A DNA stretch of 64,000 nt from Janthinobacterium lividum (GCF_011601275.1 NZ_JAAOLY010000016.1:91915-155914); one strand, 5' to 3'. Counted from the stretch's first letter, positions 9,713 through 18,415 are shown. Notes: generated by a model not told the origin, from the sequence alone. A program made the numbers and translations.

Positions 9713-11434
9713 TCAGAACTCTTCCCAATCGTCGCCGCCGGCCGCCGCCAGCTTTTTCGCGGGCGGTGGCGAGCCGGCTTGCGCCGTCTTTGCCAACCGC
9801 CGTGTATTTGCCGCCACATTCGGCGCCGGCCGTGCCGCCGCCTTGACTACCGGCGCGGGCGCGGGCATGGCCGCCTGCGCCGCGCTCTCGCCGTCGAGCT
9901 TGAAGATGCTGACGGCGGCGCCCAGATTCTGTGCCTGCTCCTGCATGCTTTCGGCCGCCGCCGCCGCTTCCTCGACCAGCGCCGCATTTTGCTGCGTCAT
10001 CTGGTCCATCTGCGCGATGGCCTGGTTCACTTCCTCGATGCCGTGGCTCTGTTCCTGCGTTGCCGCCGTGATCTCGCCCATGATGTCGGCCACCTGCCGG
10101 ATCGACGTGACGATCAGGCCCATGGTCTGCCCCGCCTCGTCCACCAGGCGGCTGCCCGCATCAACCTTGTTGACCGAGTCGCCGATCAGGCCCTTGATTT
10201 CCTTGGCTGCGCCAGCCGATCGTTGCGCCAGATTGCGCACTTCCGACGCCACCACGGCAAAACCGCGTCCCTGCTCGCCTGCGCGCGCCGCTTCGACGGC
10301 CGCATTCAACGCCAGGATATTCGTCTGGAACGCAATGCCGTCGATGACGCCGATGATGTCGACGATCTTGCGCGAGCTGTCCTTGATGGAACCCATCGTA
10401 TCGACCACTTGCGCCACCACCTTGCCGCCCTGCTCCGCCACCGACGATGCCGACACGGCCAGCTGGTTGGCCTGGCGCGCGTTGTCCGCGTTCTGCTTCA
10501 CGGTCGACGTCAGCTCTTCCATCGACGACGCCGTCTCTTCGAGCGAACTGGCCTGCGTTTCCGTGCGCGCCGACAGGTCCGCATTGCCGCTGGCGATCTC
10601 GCGCGATGCCACGGTGATCGTTTCCGTGCCCTTGCGCACGTCGCTGACGGTCTGCACGAGGCTCTCGTTCATGTCCTTCAATGCCTGCTGCAGCGCGCTC
10701 GTTTCATCCTTGCCTTGGACCACCACGCGCGACGTCAGTTCGCCGGCAGCCACCTTCTGCGCCACGGCCAGGGCGCCGGACAATGGCACCGTGATCGAGC
10801 GAGTGATGAAGATGGCGCACCAGGCGCCGATCGCCACTGCCGCGCCGCCCAGGATGAACAGTACCGTCATCAGGCGCGCATCGGCCGCCAGCGAGTCGTC
10901 CATGAAGCTTTGCTGCGCCACGTGCTGCAAGTCGAGCAGCTTGTTGATATCGGCCAGGGTCGTCTTGTTCAAGGGATCGATGCGGGTGGCGATCACCTTC
11001 GCCGCGCCCTCGCTGTTAAACGCCAGCACCTGCCCCATCGCTTCCTTGAAGGCGGCATCGACTTCGCCGTCGACCTTGGCGATATTGGCCAGCAGCGCCT
11101 TCTCGCCATCGGACAGGCCCAGGGTGGCCAGCTTGCCGCGCGCGCCGTCGTACAGCTTGCGCTGCGCGCGCACCTTGCCCTCTTCCGCCTGCATCAGGCT
11201 CACATCGCCCTGCAGGCCGATATTGCGCATGGCGATACCGGTTTCCAGCATCGCGCTTTTCATCAGCGACGCCTGCGTATTCTTTTCGCTTGCCAGCTCC
11301 AGGCCCGTCAGCAGCTGGGCCTTGTTACGGTAATTCAGTGCATTCGCCGAAACGATCACCACCACCAGGATGGCGAGGATGCTGCCAAAACCTATCCCCA
11401 GCCGGGTGCCTATCTTGAAATCGCGCAAACTCAT
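9713..11434 (-). CDS. Methyl-accepting chemotaxis protein with CheR-tether tail
   Basis: Transmembrane chemoreceptor of 573 residues. The first membrane helix lies at about residues 13-33, a four-helix-bundle-type periplasmic region extends to about 190, the second helix is at about 190-210, a HAMP domain follows, and a signalling domain contains the highly conserved hairpin tip EAARAGEQGRGFAVVASEVR. After an Ala/Pro/Lys-rich linker it ends in GGDDWEEF, matching the x-W-x-x-F pentapeptide that tethers CheR and CheB. ATG 11434 is chosen because GGAG precedes it; an upstream TTG gives four more residues. The ligand is unknown. It lies between cheW and cheR in the operon, downstream of a possible attenuating hairpin. 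Confidence 0.95.
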   Translation of the reverse strand: MSLRDFKIGTRLGIGFGSILAILVVVIVSANALNYRNKAQLLTGLELASEKNTQASLMKSAMLETGIAMRNIGLQGDVSLMQAEEGKVRAQRKLYDGARGKLATLGLSDGEKALLANIAKVDGEVDAAFKEAMGQVLAFNSEGAAKVIATRIDPLNKTTLADINKLLDLQHVAQQSFMDDSLAADARLMTVLFILGGAAVAIGAWCAIFITRSITVPLSGALAVAQKVAAGELTSRVVVQGKDETSALQQALKDMNESLVQTVSDVRKGTETITVASREIASGNADLSARTETQASSLEETASSMEELTSTVKQNADNARQANQLAVSASSVAEQGGKVVAQVVDTMGSIKDSSRKIVDIIGVIDGIAFQTNILALNAAVEAARAGEQGRGFAVVASEVRNLAQRSAGAAKEIKGLIGDSVNKVDAGSRLVDEAGQTMGLIVTSIRQVADIMGEITAATQEQSHGIEEVNQAIAQMDQMTQQNAALVEEAAAAAESMQEQAQNLGAAVSIFKLDGESAAQAAMPAPAPVVKAAARPAPNVAANTRRLAKTAQAGSPPPAKKLAAAGGDDWEEF

Positions 11435-11582
11435 TACAGTCTCCAATATTTATGTGAACGGCGCCCGTTCAACCGGACGGCGCCGTGTTGTGGCCTGGTC
11501 TCTGTCGGACCTTGCAGCCTGCCGGCGCCTCTCAATACTGCTCGCGCCGGTACATGCATATCTGTAGTGATTCTTTGCGTGC

Positions 11583-11609
11583 TAAAACGGCGGCGCACCG
11601 GGCGCCGCC
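11583..11609 (-). terminator. Terminator-like hairpin between cheW and the receptor gene
   Basis: Read on the - strand, GGCGGCGC and GCGCCGCC form an 8 bp GC stem around a short loop, followed by GTTTTAG, 19 bases after the cheW stop codon. A second inverted repeat (GGCGCC arms, about 11459-11485) lies just before the receptor ribosome-binding site. Together they could reduce read-through from cheAW into the receptor-cheRDB genes. Confidence 0.5.
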
Positions 11610-11627
11610 TTGCTGCCATGCGGAGGC

Positions 11628-12134
11628 TTACGCCGCCAGCTTGTCGATCAGGCCCATCTCGCTGCTCGACATCAGCTTGTCGATGTCGACCAGGATCAGC
11701 ATGCGCTCGTCGATGGTGCCCAGGCCGATCATGTAGTCGGTCGAGAAGGCGGTGCCCATTTCCGGCGCCGGTTTCACCTGCTCCGGCGTCAGGGTGGTGA
11801 CGTCGGAAACGCTGTCGACCACCATGCCGACGATACGGCCGCCGATGTTCAGGATGATCACCACCGTGAACTGGTCGTACACGGGCGTGCCCAGGTTGAA
11901 CTTGATGCGCATGTCGACCACGGGAATAATGATGCCGCGCAGGTTGATCACGCCCTTGATGAATTCAGGCGCGTTGGCGATGCGGGTGACCGCTTCATAA
12001 CCACGGATTTCCTGGACCTTCAGGATATCGATGCCGTACTCTTCGGAGCCCAGGGTGAAGGCCAGGAATTCACGGCCGGCGATGTCCTTGCCGTCGCCCG
12101 CATTGCTTCCGGATGTTTGTTGAGTATCTGACAT
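11628..12134 (-). CDS. cheW: Chemotaxis coupling protein CheW
   Basis: Adaptor of 168 residues that links chemoreceptors to CheA in the signalling arrays. It is a single CheW domain. Seen blocks are [24 protein letters not shown], the receptor-binding region ending in [20 protein letters not shown], and [12 protein letters not shown], all typical. An N-terminal Ser/Gly-rich stretch of about 20 residues precedes the domain. It starts 30 bases after cheA and is followed by a hairpin that may separate it from the receptor gene. Confidence 0.96.
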   Translation of the reverse strand: MSDTQQTSGSNAGDGKDIAGREFLAFTLGSEEYGIDILKVQEIRGYEAVTRIANAPEFIKGVINLRGIIIPVVDMRIKFNLGTPVYDQFTVVIILNIGGRIVGMVVDSVSDVTTLTPEQVKPAPEMGTAFSTDYMIGLGTIDERMLILVDIDKLMSSSEMGLIDKLAA

Positions 12135-12164
12135 GGTGCGTTTTCCTATCTTTATCTATCGGTA

Positions 12165-14366
12165 TTACGAAAAAATGGACTCGTCGGCCAGCTGGCGCGA
12201 GGAACGGATCAGGGCGGCGACATCGAGAATCAGCGACACGCCGCCATCGCCCAGGATGGTGGCGCCGGAAATGCCCACCACCTTGCGGTAATTCGATTCG
12301 AGGTTTTTCACCACGACTTGCTGCTGTCCCACCAGGTCGTCGACAAACAGGGCCGCCTTGCGCCCTTCCGTCTCGAGGATCACGCAGATGCCTTCCGACG
12401 GGCTGGTAAAGCGCGGCGCGATGTCGAACATCTGGTACAGCGGAATCAATGGCAGGTATTCGCCGCGCACTTTCACCACCTGCCCCTTGCCACTGATGTC
12501 CTTGATGTCTTCAACGGCTGGCTGCAAGGATTCGATGACAAAGCCCAGCGGTAAAATATACACTTCGTCGCCGACCCTGATCGACATGCCGTCCAGGATG
12601 GCCAGGGTCAGCGGCAGCGAGATGGAAATCGTCGTGCCGAAGCCCTTGGCCGAGCGGATGTCGACGACGCCGCCCATGGCGCTGATATTGCGCTTGACGA
12701 CATCCATGCCCACGCCGCGGCCCGACACGTCGGTAACGGCTTCGGCGGTGGAAAAGCCGGGCGCGAAAATCAGCTGCCACACGTCGGCGTCGCTCATCGT
12801 CTCGGATACGTCCAGGCCCTGCTGCGCGGCCTTGGCCAGGATGCGCTCGCGGTTCAAGCCCGCGCCGTCATCGGATACCTCGATGATGATGTTGCCGCCC
12901 TGGTGGCTGGCCGAGAGGAACAGCCGGCCGGCCTCGGTCTTGCCGGCGGCCACCCGGGCGGCCGGCATTTCCACGCCATGGTCGATGCTGTTGCGCACCA
13001 GGTGCGTGAGCGGATCGACGATGCGCTCGATGAGGCCCTTGTCCAGTTCCGTGGCGGCGCCATTGGTGATGAAATCGACCTTCTTGCCCAACTTGGTGGC
13101 CAGGTCGCGCACCATGCGCGGGAAGCGCGAAAAGACGAAATCCATCGGCATCATGCGGATCGACATCACCGCTTCCTGCAAGTCGCGCGTATTGCGCGTC
13201 AAATGGCTGACGCTGTCGAGCAGCTTTTCATGCAGCATCGGGTCGAGCGCGCTGGCGCGCTGCTCGATCATCGCCTGCGTGATCACCAGTTCGCCCACCA
13301 GGTTGATCAGCTGGTCGACTTTCTCGATCGAGACGCGGATCGACGACGATTCGGCGCCGGCCTTGTCGCCTTCTTTCTTGGCCGGTTTCTTTTCCTGCTC
13401 CGCTTCGGCCACGGCGCTGGCCACGGCAGGCGCGGCGGCAGCGCTGGCGTTGCCAGCCTTGGCCGCGTCGGCGCGAATCTGCTCAATGGGCTGGAAGAAA
13501 CCGTAGCCCTGTTCGGCGTCGCTCTGCACGCCGGCGGCGGCGCGGATGTCCTCGAGCGGCTGGAAGAAGCCATAGCCGGGGTCCGTCGCGCCCTGCGCGG
13601 CAGGCGCGCCTGGCAGCGGGTCGAAGAAACCGTAGCCCTGCGCCTTTTCCTGCGCCGCGCGGGCCGCTTCGGCTTCGCCTGGCGCCAGCGGCGGCGCCTG
13701 CGTGATCACCATGTCGTCCGGATTGAGCACGAACGAGCAGATGGCCAGGATATCGTCCAGGCTTTCATGCGTCGTCACTTCCAGCACCTTGCGCGCGTCG
13801 GGCAAGGCGGAGACGGCGACGTCGCCCAGCAAGCCCAGTTCGGCCGCCAGCGCATCGACTTCGCGCGACTCCATGGCTGGCAGTTCCAGGCGGATGCGAT
13901 GGCCGCCGGCATGGCTGACGGCCGCCTTTTCCGCCGTATGGAAGGCTGGTGCGACGGGCGTGAGCGCAGCCACGGGCACGTCATGCGAGAACGACTGCAG
14001 CATCATGCGCACATTGGCCACGGCATCCTGGTCGACGGCGCTGCCGAGGCGATGGCCGTCAAGCTGCATCTTGAGGATATCCTTGGCCGCCAAGAAGGCG
14101 TCGACGTGTTCCGCCGTCAGGGCCATCTGGCCCTGGCGGATGCGGTCGAGCAGCGACTCGAGGATGTGCGTCACCTCGCTCATGTCGGAGAGACCGAACG
14201 TCGATGCGCCGCCCTTGATCGAATGGGCGGTACGGAAAATGGCGTTCAGGTCTTCGGCGTCGGGCGCCGCAATATCGACGGCCAGCAGCAGCCGTTCTTT
14301 TTCAGCCAGCAGTTCTTCGGCCTCATCGAAAAAGACCTGAAAAAACTGGCTAATATCGATGGTCAT
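12165..14366 (-). CDS. cheA: Chemotaxis sensor kinase CheA
   Basis: Histidine kinase that receives receptor signals through CheW and phosphorylates CheY and CheB. The protein has 733 residues. The HPt domain has its phospho-His at residue 48 (TAHSIKGGASTFGL). A CheY/CheB-binding region follows, then a linker with three copies of a YGFF motif (GYGFFDPL, GYGFFQPL, GYGFFQPI, about residues 240-300). Next come the dimerisation domain (NLVGELVITQAMI), the ATP-binding domain with N box (LVRNSIDHGVE) and G boxes (SDDGAGL, GRGVGMDVVKRNI), and a C-terminal CheW-like domain. All catalytic motifs are intact. It lies between cheY and cheW with short gaps on both sides. Confidence 0.97.
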   Translation of the reverse strand: MTIDISQFFQVFFDEAEELLAEKERLLLAVDIAAPDAEDLNAIFRTAHSIKGGASTFGLSDMSEVTHILESLLDRIRQGQMALTAEHVDAFLAAKDILKMQLDGHRLGSAVDQDAVANVRMMLQSFSHDVPVAALTPVAPAFHTAEKAAVSHAGGHRIRLELPAMESREVDALAAELGLLGDVAVSALPDARKVLEVTTHESLDDILAICSFVLNPDDMVITQAPPLAPGEAEAARAAQEKAQGYGFFDPLPGAPAAQGATDPGYGFFQPLEDIRAAAGVQSDAEQGYGFFQPIEQIRADAAKAGNASAAAAPAVASAVAEAEQEKKPAKKEGDKAGAESSSIRVSIEKVDQLINLVGELVITQAMIEQRASALDPMLHEKLLDSVSHLTRNTRDLQEAVMSIRMMPMDFVFSRFPRMVRDLATKLGKKVDFITNGAATELDKGLIERIVDPLTHLVRNSIDHGVEMPAARVAAGKTEAGRLFLSASHQGGNIIIEVSDDGAGLNRERILAKAAQQGLDVSETMSDADVWQLIFAPGFSTAEAVTDVSGRGVGMDVVKRNISAMGGVVDIRSAKGFGTTISISLPLTLAILDGMSIRVGDEVYILPLGFVIESLQPAVEDIKDISGKGQVVKVRGEYLPLIPLYQMFDIAPRFTSPSEGICVILETEGRKAALFVDDLVGQQQVVVKNLESNYRKVVGISGATILGDGGVSLILDVAALIRSSRQLADESIFS

Positions 14367-14409
14367 AGGGTGACTCCGTCAATTGCATCATTGCACTGCG
14401 CGGCTGGCA

Positions 14410-14775
14410 TCAGCCGATCACCTTCTTGACCACTTCGATCAGGCGTTGCGGATCGAACGGCTTGACCAGCCAGCCATTGGCGCCGGCGGCACGTCCCTTC
14501 GACTTCATCTCGTCCGACGACTCCGTCGTCAGCATCAGGATGGGCACCTTCTGGTAGGTCGGCAGCTCGCGCAGCAGCTTGATCAGTTCCAGGCCATCCA
14601 TGCGCGGCATGTTCTGGTCCGTCAATACCAGGTCCACGGTTTGCAGCTTGGCTTTTTCCAGTCCGTCCTGGCCGTCGACGGCCTCCACCACCTGGTAACC
14701 GGCGGCTTTCAGGCTGAACGCCACCATCTGGCGCAATGAGCTGGAATCGTCCACTGCAAGTATCGTTTTGGCCAT
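14410..14775 (-). CDS. cheY: CheY-like response regulator
   Basis: Second single-domain receiver of the cluster, 121 residues. The acidic pair is Asp9-Asp10 (ILAVDD), the phosphoacceptor is Asp53 (VLTDQNMPRMDG), a Thr-Thr pair lies in LMLTTESSDEMK and the Lys in WLVKPFDP. It is clearly different from the motor-type cheY at 6426 and may be a phosphate sink or serve another output. The start is the ATG with GGGAG six bases before it; a GTG four codons upstream is the alternative. It lies between the CheZ-like gene and cheA, so it is first in line for CheA phosphate by position. Confidence 0.93.
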   Translation of the reverse strand: MAKTILAVDDSSSLRQMVAFSLKAAGYQVVEAVDGQDGLEKAKLQTVDLVLTDQNMPRMDGLELIKLLRELPTYQKVPILMLTTESSDEMKSKGRAAGANGWLVKPFDPQRLIEVVKKVIG

Positions 14776-14858
14776 CTTTGCTCCCACTTATTCCGGGCAC
14801 CCTGCCCGAGTATTTGATTAATCAATCCATGCAACCACAAGCGCTCCGCATTGGCATG

Positions 14859-15407
14859 CTAGAACAGCTCGATGTCGCCACTTTCCAAATGCTGTTGACT
14901 GACAGCCTTGCGCAGCACGCTGCGCAACTCCAGGCTTTGAATCGCCAGCGCCATGCTGACCCGACCCAGCAAGGCGACAATTTCTTCATTGTCGCTCTCC
15001 GGCAACATCTCAGCGCCATGCTCGCCCAGGGTCCCGAGGAACTCGCGCAAGCCCGTCACGCGCTTCAAGGTGCGCTCGATCAGCTGGCTGGTCATGTCCT
15101 GGAACTGCAGGCTGGTGATGGCGGCATTCACATAGCCCCCCACCTCATCCTGCAACGCCAGCAGTTTTTCCCGTTGCTGCTCGGCCGGAATACCGCCGTC
15201 GAGCAGCAGCGCGATGGTGTCTTGCTGCGCAGCGACGGCTGCGTGTATCGCCATGAAATTGAAGGACAGCTTCTCGATCGCCTCTTCCAGCAAGATGCCG
15301 GTCTGCACCAGGTCGGTTTCCACCTCCGTCAAGTGCTTGCGGCCATGGTCCGACACGCCAGACAGCAGGCGCTTTACATGCGAGCCAAGTATTTTCTTTC
15401 TTGTCAT
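14859..15407 (-). CDS. CheZ-like chemotaxis protein
   Basis: All-helical protein of 182 residues. Residues 101-110 (QFQDMTSQLI) align with the catalytic helix of the CheY-P phosphatase CheZ (QDFQDLTGQVIKR in the enteric protein), keeping the acidic and glutamine residues as Asp104 and Gln108. The C-terminus GDIELF could play the role of the CheZ tail that docks on CheY, but it is shorter and different. Similar QFQD helices also occur in other chemotaxis-associated helical proteins, so phosphatase activity is inferred. It lies between motB and cheY. No other CheZ candidate occurs in the window. Confidence 0.65.
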   Translation of the reverse strand: MTRKKILGSHVKRLLSGVSDHGRKHLTEVETDLVQTGILLEEAIEKLSFNFMAIHAAVAAQQDTIALLLDGGIPAEQQREKLLALQDEVGGYVNAAITSLQFQDMTSQLIERTLKRVTGLREFLGTLGEHGAEMLPESDNEEIVALLGRVSMALAIQSLELRSVLRKAVSQQHLESGDIELF

Positions 15408-15453
15408 AAAGGTCTCATTGTTTCAATACACCACGCGTCGACAGACTTGCGTG

Positions 15454-16431
15454 TTATTTTTTCGCCGCTGCCGGGGCGGGGACTGGCGCCGCCGCGGGCG
15501 GCGCACCGGCCGCCAGCCCTGAAGCGACAGCGGCGGAAGCGGCATCGGTCACCGGCAGCTCGATCGCCGAACCATCGCGCAGGACATTTTCTTCCGTGCG
15601 CTTGTTCATGACGATGATGCTGATGCGCCGGTTGATCGGATTGAAGGGGTCGAGCTTGTCCAGGTGGGCGGCCGAACCCAGCCCCACCACGCGCAAGACT
15701 TTTTCTTCCTTCATGCCGCCGATCACCAGTTCGCGCCGCGACGCATTCGCGCGGTCGGCCGACAATTCCCAGTTGCTGTAACCGGCATCGCTCATGTAGG
15801 GCGTCGAATCCGTATGGCCGGACAGGCCGATGCGATTCGGCACTTCATTGAGCACGGAGCCGATGGCGTGCAGGATTTCCTTGGTGTACGGTTGCAGATT
15901 CGCATTGGCGAGCGCAAACATCGGACGGTTCTGCTCGTCGACGATCTGGATGCGCAAGCCTTCGCTGGTGATATCGAGCAGCAACTGGTTCTTGTATTTT
16001 TTCAGCAGGGGATTGGCATCGATGGTCGCTTCGATGCGCGCCTTGAGCGCCTGCAGGCGCTTGCCTTCCTCGCGTTCGAGCGCGGCCTTGGCGGAATTGA
16101 GGTCGAACGATTTGCGCTGCTGCTCTTCCTGCGCCTTGCGCACCTGCCCATCCTGGCGCGACAGATCCTGGCCGCCGCCCTGGATCACGGAATTGCTCTC
16201 GCCGCTGCCGGAGCCGCCCGCCATCGCCACTTTCAAGGGCGTCTTGAAGAATTCGGAAATGCCGTTCAAGTCGCCCTTCGAGGTGGAGCCCAGCAGCCAC
16301 ATCAGCAGGAAGAAGGCCATCATGGCCGTGACAAAGTCGGCGTAGGCGATCTTCCACGCCCCGCCATGGTGCCCGCCAGCCGTCTTCTTGATACGCTTGA
16401 CGATAATCGGGCGCATGCCTTCATCGGCCAT
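15454..16431 (-). CDS. motB: Flagellar motor stator protein MotB
   Basis: Inner-membrane stator subunit that anchors the motor to peptidoglycan and, with MotA, conducts protons. The protein has 325 residues. A short cytoplasmic N-terminus precedes one membrane helix (about 29-50) with the essential proton-carrying Asp32 in AYADFVTAMMAFF. A periplasmic linker of about 100 residues follows, then an OmpA-type peptidoglycan-binding domain (RIGLSGHTDSTPY, NWELSADRANASRREL, NPINRRISIIVMNK). The tail is rich in Ala and Pro. It follows motA by 58 bases. Confidence 0.97.
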   Translation of the reverse strand: MADEGMRPIIVKRIKKTAGGHHGGAWKIAYADFVTAMMAFFLLMWLLGSTSKGDLNGISEFFKTPLKVAMAGGSGSGESNSVIQGGGQDLSRQDGQVRKAQEEQQRKSFDLNSAKAALEREEGKRLQALKARIEATIDANPLLKKYKNQLLLDITSEGLRIQIVDEQNRPMFALANANLQPYTKEILHAIGSVLNEVPNRIGLSGHTDSTPYMSDAGYSNWELSADRANASRRELVIGGMKEEKVLRVVGLGSAAHLDKLDPFNPINRRISIIVMNKRTEENVLRDGSAIELPVTDAASAAVASGLAAGAPPAAAPVPAPAAAKK

Positions 16432-16489
16432 GGCGTCCCCCTTCCGTGTGCTGCAAATGACTCATGGTGTCCAAGCGTGTATTCACTGC

Positions 16490-17350
16490 TTACTTCGTTT
16501 TCGATTTCTTGATGTGGTCTTCCAGCTCGTTGAACGTCGGGCGCTCGGTCGAGAACAGCACCTTGCGGCCGAACTCCACGGCCAGCGCCGGCGCATAGCC
16601 GTTCAGGCTGGCCAGCAGGGTCACTTTCACGCACTGGAACATCTTGCTCGACTCTTCCAGCTTTTGCTCGAGCAGGCTGGCCAGCGGACCGACGAAACCG
16701 TAGGCCAGCAAGATGCCGAGGAAGGTGCCGACCAGCGCGTGCGCGATCAGCATGCCCAGCTCGGCCGGCGGAATGCCCACCGACTCCATCGTATGCACCA
16801 CGCCCATCACGGCGGCGACGATACCGAACGCGGGCAAGCCATCGCCCACCTTGGCGATCACGTGGGCCGGCACGGCGCCTTCGTGATGGTGCGTCTCGAT
16901 TTCATTGTCCATCAGATTTTCGATCTGGAACGCATCCATATTGCCCGACACCATCAGGCGCAGGTAGTCGGTCATGAATTCGACGATGTGGTGATCGGCC
17001 AGCACGGCCGGGTATTTCGAAAACAGGGGGCTTTCCTCGGGCTTGTCGATATCGCCTTCGATCGACATCAAGCCTTCCTTGCGCACCTTGCTGAGCACTT
17101 CGAACAGCAAGGACATCAGTTCCATGTACAGCTCTTTGGTATAGCGCGAACCCTTGAACAGGCTCGGCAAGGCGGCGATCGTCGCCTTGATGGCCTTGTT
17201 ATTGTTACCAACAAGGAAGGCGCCCAGGGCGGCGCCGCCGATCATCAGCAACTCCAGCGGCTGGAACAGCGCCGCCAGATGGCCGCCGGCCATTGCGAAG
17301 CCGCCAAAGACCGAGGCGCAGACGATGATGTATCCAATTATGACTAACAA
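16490..17350 (-). CDS. motA: Flagellar motor stator protein MotA
   Basis: Inner-membrane stator subunit of 286 residues that forms the proton channel with MotB and generates torque against FliG. Four membrane segments are visible: near residues 3-20 and 33-50, and two in the block from DGLPAFGIVAAVMGVVHTM to VGTFLGILLAYGFVGPL. A long cytoplasmic loop lies between the pairs. The N-terminus LVIIGYIIVCASVFGGF is typical. The best start is a TTG at 17350 preceded by GGGAG; no ATG fits the conserved N-terminus. The 218 bases upstream (17351-17568) hold no gene and should contain the motA promoter; I could not define it with confidence. Confidence 0.96.
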   Translation of the reverse strand: MLVIIGYIIVCASVFGGFAMAGGHLAALFQPLELLMIGGAALGAFLVGNNNKAIKATIAALPSLFKGSRYTKELYMELMSLLFEVLSKVRKEGLMSIEGDIDKPEESPLFSKYPAVLADHHIVEFMTDYLRLMVSGNMDAFQIENLMDNEIETHHHEGAVPAHVIAKVGDGLPAFGIVAAVMGVVHTMESVGIPPAELGMLIAHALVGTFLGILLAYGFVGPLASLLEQKLEESSKMFQCVKVTLLASLNGYAPALAVEFGRKVLFSTERPTFNELEDHIKKSKTK

Positions 17351-17568
17351 GTGCCCTGACTCCCAATAATGGCCGGGGCTGTGTGCCCGGCATGTTCAAA
17401 CCTGTTCCTGTCTTCTGGCGGCTGCGCCGCCGGCGGAGACTGCGGCAAAAAAGCAACCGGAAGTTAATTGAAATGTGTTGATTTTCAATGCAATTCCGAG
17501 AAAATGCCGTGTGGAACTACAATAACGTGAGATTGCCCCACGGGCAAGCAAATAACGCAGACAATTGC

Positions 17569-18375
17569 TTAAAAGCACCATATGTAAAGCAAAGGACCAC
17601 CCTCTGTGGCGGCGATGGTCTTATCGGGCTCGCGTGCCGCGATCTGGAATTCGTAACTAAGAAGCATGCTACCGGGCAACATTTCCCTTTCCGCCTTGCT
17701 CCACAGGGCCGCCATCGCCGCCGGAGACAGGTAAGCGAACACGGCATCGTAGCGGCCGAAGTCGAGCGCTTCGTAGTCGCCGCGCAGGAAGCGCGCGCGG
17801 CTGCCCGCCAGCTTCGCCCGCAGGCGGCTTGCCAGCCACGGCAGCGGCGCCAGTTCGATGCCGGAAAACCGCCCGTCGGGCCGGCGCCGCGCCAGGTCCA
17901 GCACCAGGCCGCCCAGGCCGCTGCCGATATCGACCAGCCGCACGCCGGGACGGTCCGCGATCAGCTCGGCCACGGCCTGCCACACCTTCGGCCCCGAAGG
18001 ATAAAACGGCACTTGCGTGCGAAACGTGGACCAATACAGGCTCAGCAGGAAAACAAAAGCCGCCAGGAATACGGCCGGGGGCAAATCGAGCAGGCTGGCC
18101 GCCAGCAAGGCAGGCGCAAACAGCAGGCCGATGGCGCACCACCAGCGCGCCAATCCCGCCCGCCAGGTAATAAACGCCGCCAGCACGCCCTGCACCAGCG
18201 CCACGGCAGGCAGCGACATGGCCACGCCGGCGCGCGCCAGGCCATATACCAATAGCAACATCAACGGAAAGGCCAACACCTGGATCAGGATGGCCTTGAG
18301 CGCGGGCGCGCGCAGGATTTGCTGCAGCATGGGCAAGTTAAAGGAGGAAAACGCCAGTGTAAGCGAAAGCACCAT
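17569..18375 (-). CDS. Membrane-anchored class I SAM-dependent methyltransferase
   Basis: Protein of up to 268 residues. The first 120 or so contain about four hydrophobic membrane segments (for example LIQVLAFPLMLLLVYGLA and FLAAFVFLLSLYW). The rest is a class I methyltransferase domain with the SAM motif RLVDIGSGLGGLVLDLAR, the acidic FSGIELAPLP strand and FLRGDYEALDFGRYDAVFAYL. The substrate is unknown. The first ATG (18375) abuts the flhC terminator and has no ribosome-binding site; ATG 18330 is a plausible alternative. It sits between flhDC and motA, but nothing in it is flagellum-specific. Similar two-part proteins of unknown role exist in betaproteobacteria. Confidence 0.75.
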   Translation of the reverse strand: MVLSLTLAFSSFNLPMLQQILRAPALKAILIQVLAFPLMLLLVYGLARAGVAMSLPAVALVQGVLAAFITWRAGLARWWCAIGLLFAPALLAASLLDLPPAVFLAAFVFLLSLYWSTFRTQVPFYPSGPKVWQAVAELIADRPGVRLVDIGSGLGGLVLDLARRRPDGRFSGIELAPLPWLASRLRAKLAGSRARFLRGDYEALDFGRYDAVFAYLSPAAMAALWSKAEREMLPGSMLLSYEFQIAAREPDKTIAATEGGPLLYIWCF

Positions 18376-18377
18376 GA

Positions 18378-18415
18378 AAAAACCGGAGTCCGGTCTGGCG
18401 ACCGCTCCGGTTTTT
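18378..18415 (-). terminator. Rho-independent terminator after flhDC
   Basis: Read on the - strand, AAAAACCGGAG and CTCCGGTTTTT form an 11 bp perfect stem running into six Ts, 27 bases after the flhC stop codon. It should separate flhDC from the downstream methyltransferase and motAB genes. Confidence 0.85.

Noticed and set aside
9659..11800. 713-residue open frame on the + strand opposite the chemoreceptor gene
   Set aside because: The - strand encodes an unmistakable chemoreceptor over the same bases; the + frame is rich in His/Arg and has no motif.
12903..14429. 508-residue open frame on the + strand opposite cheA
   Set aside because: Shadow of cheA, whose catalytic motifs are all intact on the - strand.
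17440..17480. Possible sigma-28 promoter for motA (TAACTTCC and GCCGCAGT on the - strand)
   Set aside because: Only partial matches to TAAAGTTT and GCCGATAA, with 12 rather than 11 bases between; not strong enough to annotate.
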